Position numbers and translations under genes: made by a program
Source of the DNA: an uncultured Allobosea sp.
Lineage (GTDB): Bacteria > Pseudomonadota > Alphaproteobacteria > Rhizobiales > Beijerinckiaceae
NCBI RefSeq assembly: GCF_945956895.1
Contig: NZ_CAMFJF010000007.1
Span: 1 to 64,000, forward strand
Length of the DNA stretch: 64,000 nucleotides
Direction: 5' to 3'
Shown: positions 35,930-43,392 of the stretch, one piece after another
How positions within the stretch are numbered: the stretch's first letter is position 1
Layout of the letters: each line of letters starts with the position of its first letter
The notes under the pieces: model-generated
What the model was told of the DNA's origin: nothing
The model's database searches: none
The model's input: the letters and a program-made list of their open reading frames with translations, nothing else

Positions 35930-37720
35930 TCACTTCTTCGGTTGCGGCCGGGCGATCCCGCCCCCTGCGCCGGGCCGGACCGCGCTGTAGCGATCGAGCC
36001 TGACCTTGATCATGTCGTTGAACTTCTTGTGGACCTCGGAGACCGAGAGCGTCTTCGTCTCGCCGCCGGCATCGGCATAGAAGATCGGGCGGTTGGCCTG
36101 GGCGGGCTTGGGCAGGAGCTCGGCCGCCTTCACGCCCGGCTGCTCCTCCATCGTCTCGATGAAGGTCTGCGCCGCGTCCGGGCCCAGGAAGTGGATCAGG
36201 TAGATCTCGCCGCCGGTGAGATGGCGCCCCAGCGCCCGCTCCAGCCTGAGCGTATCGCGCTTCAGCATCTCCGCCGCCAGCAGCGCCGAGATATAGGGCT
36301 CGCGCCGCATGTCGAGGATGCGCTGGCGCTGCGAACCATCGCTCACGACGAATTGCCGGCCGGACTTGCCGATCAGCTTCGCATCGGCGCCAAGCCCATG
36401 CTTCGCCCCGAACTCGTAGATCACGCCGAGCCAGGTCTGCTCGATGAACTGGTAGAGCCCGGTCGCCGAGGAGGTCTGCGCCTTCACCGCCGTCGAGAAC
36501 GAGGATTCCTTGTCGGCCACCGCCATCAGCAGGGTCGGGTCGGCGCCGACGACCTTGCTGGCGCGCACGATGGTGTCGACGAGATGGCGGCGGATCTTGA
36601 TCGGTCCGAAGGTCAGAACCTGATCGGGATCGCCACTGGAGATCTGTGGCGGCGGTTGCGGCGCGCCACTGGGCGAGACCGATCCTTGCAGCGCCCCGCC
36701 CTGCATCTTCGGCGGCACTAGCAAAATATTGGACGGCAGTTGCAATTGATTGACCGGAATCTGCTGGGTCGGCGCATCCTCCTGCGGTTTGATCGCCGCC
36801 AGCGAAGGATCGTTGTCGAGCGCGAACTGCGCTGCCTGCCGCGCGCCTTCCAGGTCCTGCTCGACCGAGGACAGGATCAGCGAGGGCCGGGCTGGCGCAT
36901 CCTTCAGCGCCGGGGCTTCGACGGCCGCGACCTCGCTTCTCTGCTCGGACGTGGGCTCGTCCCGCTGCTGGAGCCGGGCATAGGCCAGTCCGAGCACCGC
37001 CGCCGCCACGCAGGCGACGCCTGCAGCCACGGCAGCGATTGCGCTGCGTCCGGAGGAGGCCTTCTTCGGCCGGGCATCGGGTGGTTCCGTGGCCTCTGCA
37101 GGCTTCGTGGGTGAGACACGCGGAGAAGCCAGCGGAGCGGCGGCCGCCGAAGAGGCTGGAGATGGGACGGGGGCGGTGGCAACCGGCCGTGCTGGAGCCG
37201 ATCGCGGCGGTTCCGGTATCCGCTGTCGCACAGGTGGAGGCGCGACAGGAGCAAGTGCAGGGCGCGGAGGCGACGGGCTGGCGGCCACCGGCGCCGCGAC
37301 CGCTTCCGGCTTCCCCGTCACGAGGCTCCGCAGCATCTCCAACCAGCCGGGATCGCCGCGCCCGGCGAGTGCCGTGAGATCATCGACGAGCCGCTGCGCG
37401 GTCAGTTGCGGCACGCTCGCCTCGCGCGCGATCATGCCGACAGCGCCCTTGCCCGACTGCTCCGACACCGTCTTCAGCGCGTAGAACCAGAGCTGCAGCG
37501 GCGTGCGCCGGCCTTCCAGCGGCGTCCCGGCGGCCGGGTGGATCATGTAGTGGCAATGCTGGCAGGCGAAGCCGCGCAGCTTCGGGCGTGACTCGAACTG
37601 CGCCGGCCGGCCGCAGGCGGGGCAATTCATGCTGGTCCCGCCATGGCGCAGGCGCATCAGCGCGGCGAGGCAAGCCTCCTCCGGAAACAGCGCCTGGAAT
37701 TGCCGGAAGCGCTCGCTCAT
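35930..37720 (-). CDS. Membrane-anchored lytic transglycosylase with IS1595-transposase-like N-terminal domain
   Basis: A 596-residue fusion. Residues 1-125 resemble the N-terminal part of IS1595-family transposases: FQALFPEEACLAALMRLR, a CPAC-CQHC zinc ribbon (Cys33, 36, 53, 56), then GTPLEGRRTPLQLWFYALKT and a helix-turn-helix-like segment. A Pro/Ala-rich spacer leads to one membrane helix (about 226-247). The periplasmic C-terminal half has an SLT transglycosylase core (about 378-560) with catalytic Glu405 in DKESSFSTAV and TGLYQFIEQTW. It would cut peptidoglycan glycan strands. Placement beside the tss genes suggests it opens the wall for the secretion apparatus, an inference. The DDE catalytic part of a transposase is absent. 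Confidence 0.88.
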   Translation of the reverse strand: MSERFRQFQALFPEEACLAALMRLRHGGTSMNCPACGRPAQFESRPKLRGFACQHCHYMIHPAAGTPLEGRRTPLQLWFYALKTVSEQSGKGAVGMIAREASVPQLTAQRLVDDLTALAGRGDPGWLEMLRSLVTGKPEAVAAPVAASPSPPRPALAPVAPPPVRQRIPEPPRSAPARPVATAPVPSPASSAAAAPLASPRVSPTKPAEATEPPDARPKKASSGRSAIAAVAAGVACVAAAVLGLAYARLQQRDEPTSEQRSEVAAVEAPALKDAPARPSLILSSVEQDLEGARQAAQFALDNDPSLAAIKPQEDAPTQQIPVNQLQLPSNILLVPPKMQGGALQGSVSPSGAPQPPPQISSGDPDQVLTFGPIKIRRHLVDTIVRASKVVGADPTLLMAVADKESSFSTAVKAQTSSATGLYQFIEQTWLGVIYEFGAKHGLGADAKLIGKSGRQFVVSDGSQRQRILDMRREPYISALLAAEMLKRDTLRLERALGRHLTGGEIYLIHFLGPDAAQTFIETMEEQPGVKAAELLPKPAQANRPIFYADAGGETKTLSVSEVHKKFNDMIKVRLDRYSAVRPGAGGGIARPQPKK

Positions 37721-37786
37721 TCCGCTGGCCCGCGCCTCATGGTTTCCTGCCGTAAGGTTACGCCCCGCCGGATTGCTTCACAATCG

Positions 37787-39340
37787 TCACGCCCGCAGCA
37801 GCCCGAGGCGCGCGACATCCTTCAGATGCATCGCCACCTCCTCCGCCGTCGCCCGTTCCGGTAGGCCGGGCAGGCTGATGCCGGAGCGCCGGGTCTCGTC
37901 GAGGAAGGCGTTCATGTCGTCGAGCAGCATGCGCTGGTCGCGCGAGCCATCGAGCAGGCTGACGAATTTCCGCACGACGACACCGTCGAGCTGCACGGTG
38001 CGATGGCGGAGATCCGTGACCTCGGCGGAGGTAGAAGCCTGCCAGCGCGCGATCTCGCTGGCGGCCGGCTTCTCGCTGATCGCCGTCGTCAATGGCGGCG
38101 CTTCCAGCCTGATGTCGAGCAAGCCAGCCTTGAAGATCGCGATCAGGGCTTCGTCGAGCCTGCCGATCTCACGCGCGCGGTCCGGCCCGAGCTCGGCGGC
38201 AGCGTCGCGGCAGGCGCGCTCGACCAATTCGTCCCAGGCGATGCTCGCCGGCCAGATCGTGCTGAGGATCCCCAGCGCCGCCTTGCAGAGCGGCAGGTCC
38301 ACGGCAAGCTGGATGCCTTCATCGAAGCTGAAGCGCTGCACGCCGGGCTTCTCATCGCCTTTCGCCGGTGCCTGCCGCGCATTCGCCGCGACATGATAGG
38401 GCTTGAGCGAGCCCGGCCGGACGCCACGCCTGAGTGAAACATCCGCCCGGCACAGCAGCGTCTCGCGAAAAGCCCGGCCGATCAGCAGGTCGAGCATCTG
38501 CTCGCGCAACGCCATCTGCTCCAGCGGGATCCGGTCGAGCATCTGCTGGGCCAGTCCCTTGGCGGCGCCGTACATGTTGGGGAACGAGGCCTCGGCCAGG
38601 AACTGCAGCCCATGCCGCTCGGCCGAAGACAGCACTTCATGCAGCGCGAAGGCGCGCGCGCCGGGATTGAGGTCGTCGTGATAGAGGACGTTGTCGGGCA
38701 GCTCCTCGATCTGCTTCAGCCTTTGCCGCAGCGCTGCGCCATGGAAACTGTCGGCATCGCTGGCCTCCGCAACGTCCTTCAGGGCGGCGCGGGCGACCCG
38801 CACCCGCTCGCGCGGCTCCTCGATATCGCGGACGGCGAACAGCATGACGTCCCGCGCGAGGTCGCGCAGCCGGCAACCGGGCAGTGCGTTGTAGCTGACA
38901 TAGGCCACGCCTTGCGGCGCCAGCAACTCCCCGAACAGCGCGATGATCCGCTCGCGCACGATATCCGGCACCCAGGAATAGACGCCATGGGCAATGATGT
39001 AGTCGAAGCGGCCGATCTCCCCGGCAACCTGGAGAATGTCGCGCTGCTCGAAGGCAAGATTGGCCAGGCCAAGCTCCGCCGCATTGGCGCTCGCCTGCCG
39101 GATCGAATCGCCGCTGAGATCGATGCCGAGAAAGCGGCTGCCGGGATATTGCGCCGCCATCGGGATCAGGTTGCCGCCGCGCCCGCAACCGAGCTCGAGC
39201 ACGCGCATCGCTGTCGGCAAGGCCGGGTTCATGCCGTGGAAATGGGCGATGGTGGCCAGCCGCGACGGATGAGTCTGCGAGAAGGCATGGCCGGGATAGG
39301 CCACCGCGTCATAGGGATTGATGGCTGAATTGCTCGTCAT
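37787..39340 (-). CDS. Class I SAM-dependent methyltransferase with methyltransferase regulatory domain
   Basis: The 517-residue protein has an N-terminal Rossmann methyltransferase (AMRVLELGCGRGGNLIPMAA motif I near residue 47, LGIDLS, then FDYIIAHGVYSWVP) followed by a regulatory domain of the MethyTransf_Reg type (about 215-300, PDNVLYHDDLNPGARAFALH) and a C-terminal winged-helix-like part. This arrangement is shared with rickettsial outer-membrane-protein lysine methyltransferases, so a protein substrate is plausible, though unproven. It lies 66 bases upstream of the transglycosylase fusion on the same strand, suggesting co-expression. Confidence 0.85.
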   Translation of the reverse strand: MTSNSAINPYDAVAYPGHAFSQTHPSRLATIAHFHGMNPALPTAMRVLELGCGRGGNLIPMAAQYPGSRFLGIDLSGDSIRQASANAAELGLANLAFEQRDILQVAGEIGRFDYIIAHGVYSWVPDIVRERIIALFGELLAPQGVAYVSYNALPGCRLRDLARDVMLFAVRDIEEPRERVRVARAALKDVAEASDADSFHGAALRQRLKQIEELPDNVLYHDDLNPGARAFALHEVLSSAERHGLQFLAEASFPNMYGAAKGLAQQMLDRIPLEQMALREQMLDLLIGRAFRETLLCRADVSLRRGVRPGSLKPYHVAANARQAPAKGDEKPGVQRFSFDEGIQLAVDLPLCKAALGILSTIWPASIAWDELVERACRDAAAELGPDRAREIGRLDEALIAIFKAGLLDIRLEAPPLTTAISEKPAASEIARWQASTSAEVTDLRHRTVQLDGVVVRKFVSLLDGSRDQRMLLDDMNAFLDETRRSGISLPGLPERATAEEVAMHLKDVARLGLLRA

Positions 39341-39570
39341 GGCCGCACCCGCCCGGCTCCGTCCCGTTCATTCGAACCGAAGCACTGCCTCGGCGCCTCA
39401 TTCATATGAAGGAGCCACAGCCTGGCGCCACGCGAGCCGGACAGCCGCTTCCTGCCGGGCTTCGATCTCCCCGCCGAAGCCTGATGTCGGCCGTCAGCCA
39501 ACATATGGTGCCGGGAGCGACGCCACGCCCCTTGACACCGGCCGGTGCGATGGGGAATTTGGCGCCCGAT

Positions 39571-39644
39571 GCGGGTGTAGCTCAATGGTAGAGCAGCAGC
39601 CTTCCAAGCTGAATACCCGGGTTCGATTCCCGGTACCCGCTCCA
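39571..39644 (+). tRNA. tRNA-Gly (anticodon TCC)
   Basis: The acceptor stem GCGGGTG pairs with TACCCGC, the D arm is GCTC-AATGGTA-GAGC, the anticodon loop CTTCCAA gives TCC, and the T arm contains GGTTCGATTCC. The discriminator T and CCA are encoded (39641-39644). One G-A mismatch closes the anticodon stem (27-43). It stands at the right edge of the secretion locus. The 230-base gap before it (39341-39570) shows no gene. Confidence 0.96.
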
Positions 39645-39746
39645 AATCCCCCGAAATCTTCGAAGCGCGGCGGCGAGCCTGTACGAGCCGTGCCGGTGGC
39701 GCACCCCGCGAATTAGAGCAATTTTCGACCTGATTGAACCGCCAGG

Positions 39747-39781
39747 CCGTCATTGCGAGCGCGGCGGCGACGCAATGACGG
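39747..39781. repeat. Short palindromic repeat (GTCATTGCGA family)
   Basis: CCGTCATTGCG (39747-39757) and CGCAATGACGG (39771-39781) are perfect inverted repeats with a 13-base loop. It lies between the tRNA gene and the 3' end of the peptide permease gene. Same core as the repeats at 61116-61206 and inside 35384-35512. Confidence 0.85.
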
Positions 39782-39830
39782 TTCAGTCAGGGCGAAAACC
39801 GATCTGGAGAGCGGATTCGGTCGATCGGCG

Positions 39831-40712
39831 TCAGCGCGAGCGCGGATCGAGGGCGTCGCGCAGGCCGTCGCCGAGCAGGTTGAACGACAGCACCGTCGCG
39901 AAGATCGCGACACCGGGCCAGAGCGCCATCCAGGGCGCGTTGCTGAGGAAGCGCTGGGCCGAGTTCAGCATCGAGCCCCAGGACGGCGCCGGAGGCTGAA
40001 GGCCGAGGCCGAGGAAGGACATGCTCGCTTCCGCGATGATCGCCGTCGCGATCGTCAACGTCGCCTGGACCATGAGCTGCGGCAGGATGTTCGGCAGGAC
40101 ATGGCGCACCGCGACGCGCCATTTCGGATTGCCGACGGCCCTCGCCGCCTCGACATAGTCCTCGCCCTTGATCGACAGCACCTGGCCGCGCGTCAGGCGG
40201 ATGAAGAACGGTGTGGCGGTGATGCCGATCGCCAGCATCGCATTCGTGAGGCTGGGCCCCAGAAAGGCCGCGAGCGCGATCGCAAGGATGAGGAACGGGC
40301 AAGCCAGCATGGCATCGGTGAAGCGGCTGATGAAGCCGTCGACGAGGCCGCCGAGAAAACCCGCCGCGAGCCCGAGCGGCACGCCGATCGCCATGGCGAT
40401 GCCGACCGAGGTGAGGCCCGCCAGCAGCGAGGCCCGGGCGCCCCAGATGATGCGTGACAGCAGGTCCCGGCCGGCCTCGTCGGTGCCGAACCAATGCGCT
40501 GCGGAGGGAGCCTTGCGCACGGCGGTCCAGCTCTGGGCGGTCGGATCATAGGGCGCCAGCAGCGGCGCGAAGACCGCCACGAACACCATGAAGAGCACGA
40601 CGGCGAGCCCGACCAGTGCGCTCTTGCGCTTCGACAGGCGCCGCCACAGGCGGCTCTGGAAGAAACTCGCCACGGGATTGGCCGAGGATTTGATATCCGT
40701 AATCGTCGACAC
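39831..40712 (-). CDS. Peptide ABC transporter permease, DppC type
   Basis: One of the two inner-membrane subunits of a dipeptide/oligopeptide-family importer. The 293-residue protein has the OppC-type N-terminal helix and the periplasmic stretch HWFGTDEAGRDLLSRIIWGA, followed by five further helices. The EAA-type coupling loop appears as EDYVEAARAVGNPKWRVAVR. The start is GTG at 40712, three bases after the stop of the DppB-type gene. The operon has no ATPase genes, so ATP hydrolysis must be supplied from elsewhere. Its stop marks the 3' end of the operon. Confidence 0.93.
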   Translation of the reverse strand: MSTITDIKSSANPVASFFQSRLWRRLSKRKSALVGLAVVLFMVFVAVFAPLLAPYDPTAQSWTAVRKAPSAAHWFGTDEAGRDLLSRIIWGARASLLAGLTSVGIAMAIGVPLGLAAGFLGGLVDGFISRFTDAMLACPFLILAIALAAFLGPSLTNAMLAIGITATPFFIRLTRGQVLSIKGEDYVEAARAVGNPKWRVAVRHVLPNILPQLMVQATLTIATAIIAEASMSFLGLGLQPPAPSWGSMLNSAQRFLSNAPWMALWPGVAIFATVLSFNLLGDGLRDALDPRSR

Positions 40713-40715
40713 AGG

Positions 40716-41657
40716 TCAGCTTCTCAGTCTCGGGTTGACGAGGATGTATCCGATATCGGCGAGCAGATTGAGGATGATGTAGAAGAGCGAGGTCACGAGC
40801 ACGACGCCCTGCACCACCGGATAATCGCGGGTGAAGACGGCATCCACGATCAGCTTGCCGAAGCCGGGAATCGTGAAGATCTGCTCGGTCAGGACCGCGC
40901 CGGACAGGAGCGCGCCGAACTCCAGCGCGCCCAGCGTGATGATCGGCGTCAGCGCGTTGCGCATCGCGTGCTTGAGCACGACGGTCGATTCGTTGAGGCC
41001 CTTGGCCCGCGCGGTGCGGACATAATCGCTGCTGAGCGCCTGGAGCATCGCGCCGCGGGTGTGGCGCATGATCACGCCGGCAATCCCGATGCCGAGCACG
41101 AAAGCAGGCATGATCGTGGTGGCGAGGTTCATCTTCAGGTCTTCCGAGGGGCTGACGAAGCCGGAGGCCGGAAGCCAGCCGAGATGGACCGAGAAGAACA
41201 GGATGAGCAGGATGCCGAGCCAGAAGTTCGGGACCGAAATGCCGGCGAGCGACGCGACATTGGTGGCGTAGTCGACAGCGCTGTTCTGGCGCAGGGCTGA
41301 AATGATGCCTGCGGTGATGCCGACCACGAGCGCGATGCAGATGCCCATGACCGCCAGTTGCAGCGTCACCGGCAGCTTGAGCAGGATCAGGTCGAGCACG
41401 GGGCGGTTATGGCGCATGGACTCGCCGAGATCGCCGGTGGCAACGCCCTTCAGCCAGTAGAGATACTGCACGATCAGGGGCTGATCGAGGTGATATTGGG
41501 CCCGGATGGCCGCCAGCGTCGCTTCGTCCGGATTCTCGCCGGCGAGCACCAGCGCCGGATCGCCCGGCAGGAGGTGCTGCAGCGAGAAGATGATGACCGA
41601 CAGGAGGAGGACCGTCGGGACGAGCTGCGCGAGGCGGCGGGCGATCAGTGTCGGCAT
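40716..41657 (-). CDS. Peptide ABC transporter permease, DppB type
   Basis: Partner permease of the preceding DppC-type protein. The 313-residue protein begins MPTLIARRLAQLVPTVLLLS, shows the family periplasmic segment LLPGDPALVLAGENPDEATL and the coupling loop SSDYVRTARAKGLNESTVVLKHAMRNAL. Six membrane helices are apparent. It is separated from the binding-protein gene upstream by 174 bases that hold a strong stem-loop. Confidence 0.94.
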   Translation of the reverse strand: MPTLIARRLAQLVPTVLLLSVIIFSLQHLLPGDPALVLAGENPDEATLAAIRAQYHLDQPLIVQYLYWLKGVATGDLGESMRHNRPVLDLILLKLPVTLQLAVMGICIALVVGITAGIISALRQNSAVDYATNVASLAGISVPNFWLGILLILFFSVHLGWLPASGFVSPSEDLKMNLATTIMPAFVLGIGIAGVIMRHTRGAMLQALSSDYVRTARAKGLNESTVVLKHAMRNALTPIITLGALEFGALLSGAVLTEQIFTIPGFGKLIVDAVFTRDYPVVQGVVLVTSLFYIILNLLADIGYILVNPRLRS

Positions 41658-41758
41658 CGTTCAATCGCCCGTCAGGTTCAGGATCGGCGGCGCGGCCATG
41701 GCTTCGAGTGTTCGGTTGCGGGTTTCACGGATGAGGCGACACCCGGACCGGTCATGAC

Positions 41759-41786
41759 GGCTCCGGGCGCGGACGCGCCCGGAGCC
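41759..41786 (-). other. Intercistronic stem-loop downstream of the peptide-binding-protein gene
   Basis: A perfect 12-bp GC-rich stem (41759-41770 with 41775-41786) has a 4-base loop. No T-run follows in the direction of transcription. Such a structure between a binding protein and its permeases commonly protects the upstream message and lowers downstream expression. Confidence 0.6.
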
Positions 41787-41831
41787 TGAACGGATCGCGG
41801 GAGAGGCGCTCATCACAGCCCCGGTACGCGG

Positions 41832-43352
41832 TCAGTTCTTCCGGCTGACATTGGTCAGGCGGATGATGCCGTCAGGCGCCGGCTTGAAGCCGGTGAGCGC
41901 GGAGTTGTGCGCGAAGATCCACTGCGAATGGTAGAGATAGACGATCGGCAGGTCCTTCAGCAGGATCGCATTGGCCTTGGCGTATTCCGCCTTGCGAGCT
42001 TCGACATCCCCGAGCGAGCGGGCCTTCGCGAGGATCGCGTCGAGCTGCTCGTTGCAATACTTGGCATCGTTCGTCGCGACGCCGCAGGCGAGCATTGGCG
42101 TGATGTTCAGGTCGGGGTCGACGCGGCCGCTCCAGCCGACGAGATGGGCCTGGAACTTGCCCTGGCGGGCGATGTCGAGCAGCGTCATCAGCTCGGTCGG
42201 CTTGATCGAGACCTTGATGCCGATCTCCTGGACCATCGCCTGGATGAGCTGGGCAACCTGCTGGCGCTCGGCGTCGGTGGGGACGAGCAGTTCGAGATCG
42301 ACCGACTTCACGCCGGCCTCGGCCATCTTCTTCTTGGCAGCGTCCAGGTCACGGGCCGGAACCGGGAACTTCTTGTCGTAGAAGGGGCTGGACGGCGGGA
42401 ACGGCTGGTTGCCGGTGCTGGCCTGGCCGTCGAACACGACATTGCTGATCGCCTGGCGATCGATCGCGAGGCTGAAGGCTTCGCGGATCGCCGCCTTCTT
42501 GCCGGCATCGAGATTGGCGCCTTCGCCACCGATGCTGAAAGTGATGCCGTAATAGCCGAGCCCGACCACGGGATCGACGGCGAGCGCCTTGTCCTTCTTG
42601 ACTGCTTCGACATCCGTCGCCGCGAGACGCTCGATCAGGTCGAGCTGGCGGGAGCGCAGGTTCAGCAGGCGGACATTGGAATCCGGCATGCCGCGATAGA
42701 TCAGGCGGTCGAAATGATATTTCGCCGCATCGTAATATTGCGGGAACTTCTCGAGGACGATGCGGTCCTGGACGACGCGCTCCAGGAACTTGTAGGGGCC
42801 CGAGCAGACCGGCGCATCGGTGAACTTGTCGCCGAGCTTGGCGCCGGCGGCCGGGCTGATGATCATGCCGGCACGATCGCTGAGCGCGGCGAGCAACGGA
42901 ACCGAAGGCTCCTTGAGGCTGATCTTGACGGTCGTCGCATCGACGGCCTCGACGCTCTTGATCGCACTGATCTCGGCCTTGCGGCGCGAGATGCCGGAGG
43001 TGAGCGCCCGCTCCAGATTGTACTTGATCGCGGCCGCGTCCACAGCCGTCCCGTCATGGAAGACCGCGTCCTTGCGCAGCTTCAAGGTCAGTACGGTGCT
43101 GTCCAGGCTCCATTCCCAGCTTTGCGCCAGCATCGGGATGATTTTGCCGGTCGTGTCGATATCGACGATCTTGTCGCAGAGCGATTGCAGGACGTGACGA
43201 CCGACGAAGCTCCAGTTGGAAACCGGGTCCAGCGTATCCGGATCGTCCTGCAGGCCGATCTTCAGGACGGACTGGGCCGTGGCGGGAACCGCCGTTGTGG
43301 CCAGGGCGCCAAACGCCAGGCCGGCGGCGAGCGCAAGAAAAGCCGGTTTCAT
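41832..43352 (-). CDS. Periplasmic peptide-binding protein of ABC transporter (SBP family 5)
   Basis: Captures peptides, or small ligands such as glutathione or opines, for the permeases downstream. The start at 43352 (MKPAFLALAAGLAFGALATT) follows AGAGGGGAC and opens a signal peptide with cleavage near TAQ. The 506-residue mature form has DppA/OppA family features: LQDDPDTLDPVSNWSFVGRH, WEWSLDSTVLTLKLRKDAVF HDGT region and a C-terminal FAHNSALTGFKPAPDG. It starts 40 bases after the gamma-glutamyltransferase stop, suggesting a shared substrate such as gamma-glutamyl peptides. Confidence 0.94.
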   Translation of the reverse strand: MKPAFLALAAGLAFGALATTAVPATAQSVLKIGLQDDPDTLDPVSNWSFVGRHVLQSLCDKIVDIDTTGKIIPMLAQSWEWSLDSTVLTLKLRKDAVFHDGTAVDAAAIKYNLERALTSGISRRKAEISAIKSVEAVDATTVKISLKEPSVPLLAALSDRAGMIISPAAGAKLGDKFTDAPVCSGPYKFLERVVQDRIVLEKFPQYYDAAKYHFDRLIYRGMPDSNVRLLNLRSRQLDLIERLAATDVEAVKKDKALAVDPVVGLGYYGITFSIGGEGANLDAGKKAAIREAFSLAIDRQAISNVVFDGQASTGNQPFPPSSPFYDKKFPVPARDLDAAKKKMAEAGVKSVDLELLVPTDAERQQVAQLIQAMVQEIGIKVSIKPTELMTLLDIARQGKFQAHLVGWSGRVDPDLNITPMLACGVATNDAKYCNEQLDAILAKARSLGDVEARKAEYAKANAILLKDLPIVYLYHSQWIFAHNSALTGFKPAPDGIIRLTNVSRKN

Positions 43353-43392
43353 CGATAGTCCCCTCTTCTGTTGTCCTGTGCCGGCCGCGCGC

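Noticed and set aside
37343..37720. Remnant of an IS1595 insertion sequence
   Set aside because: The transposase-like domain is in frame with a full downstream membrane and transglycosylase region, and no terminal inverted repeats or DDE region are seen, so it is part of a fused gene, not an insertion.
39571..39644. tRNA-Gly as integration site of a genomic island containing the T6SS
   Set aside because: No integrase gene is next to it and I saw no second copy of the tRNA 3' end elsewhere in the window; the GC content of the locus is like its flanks.
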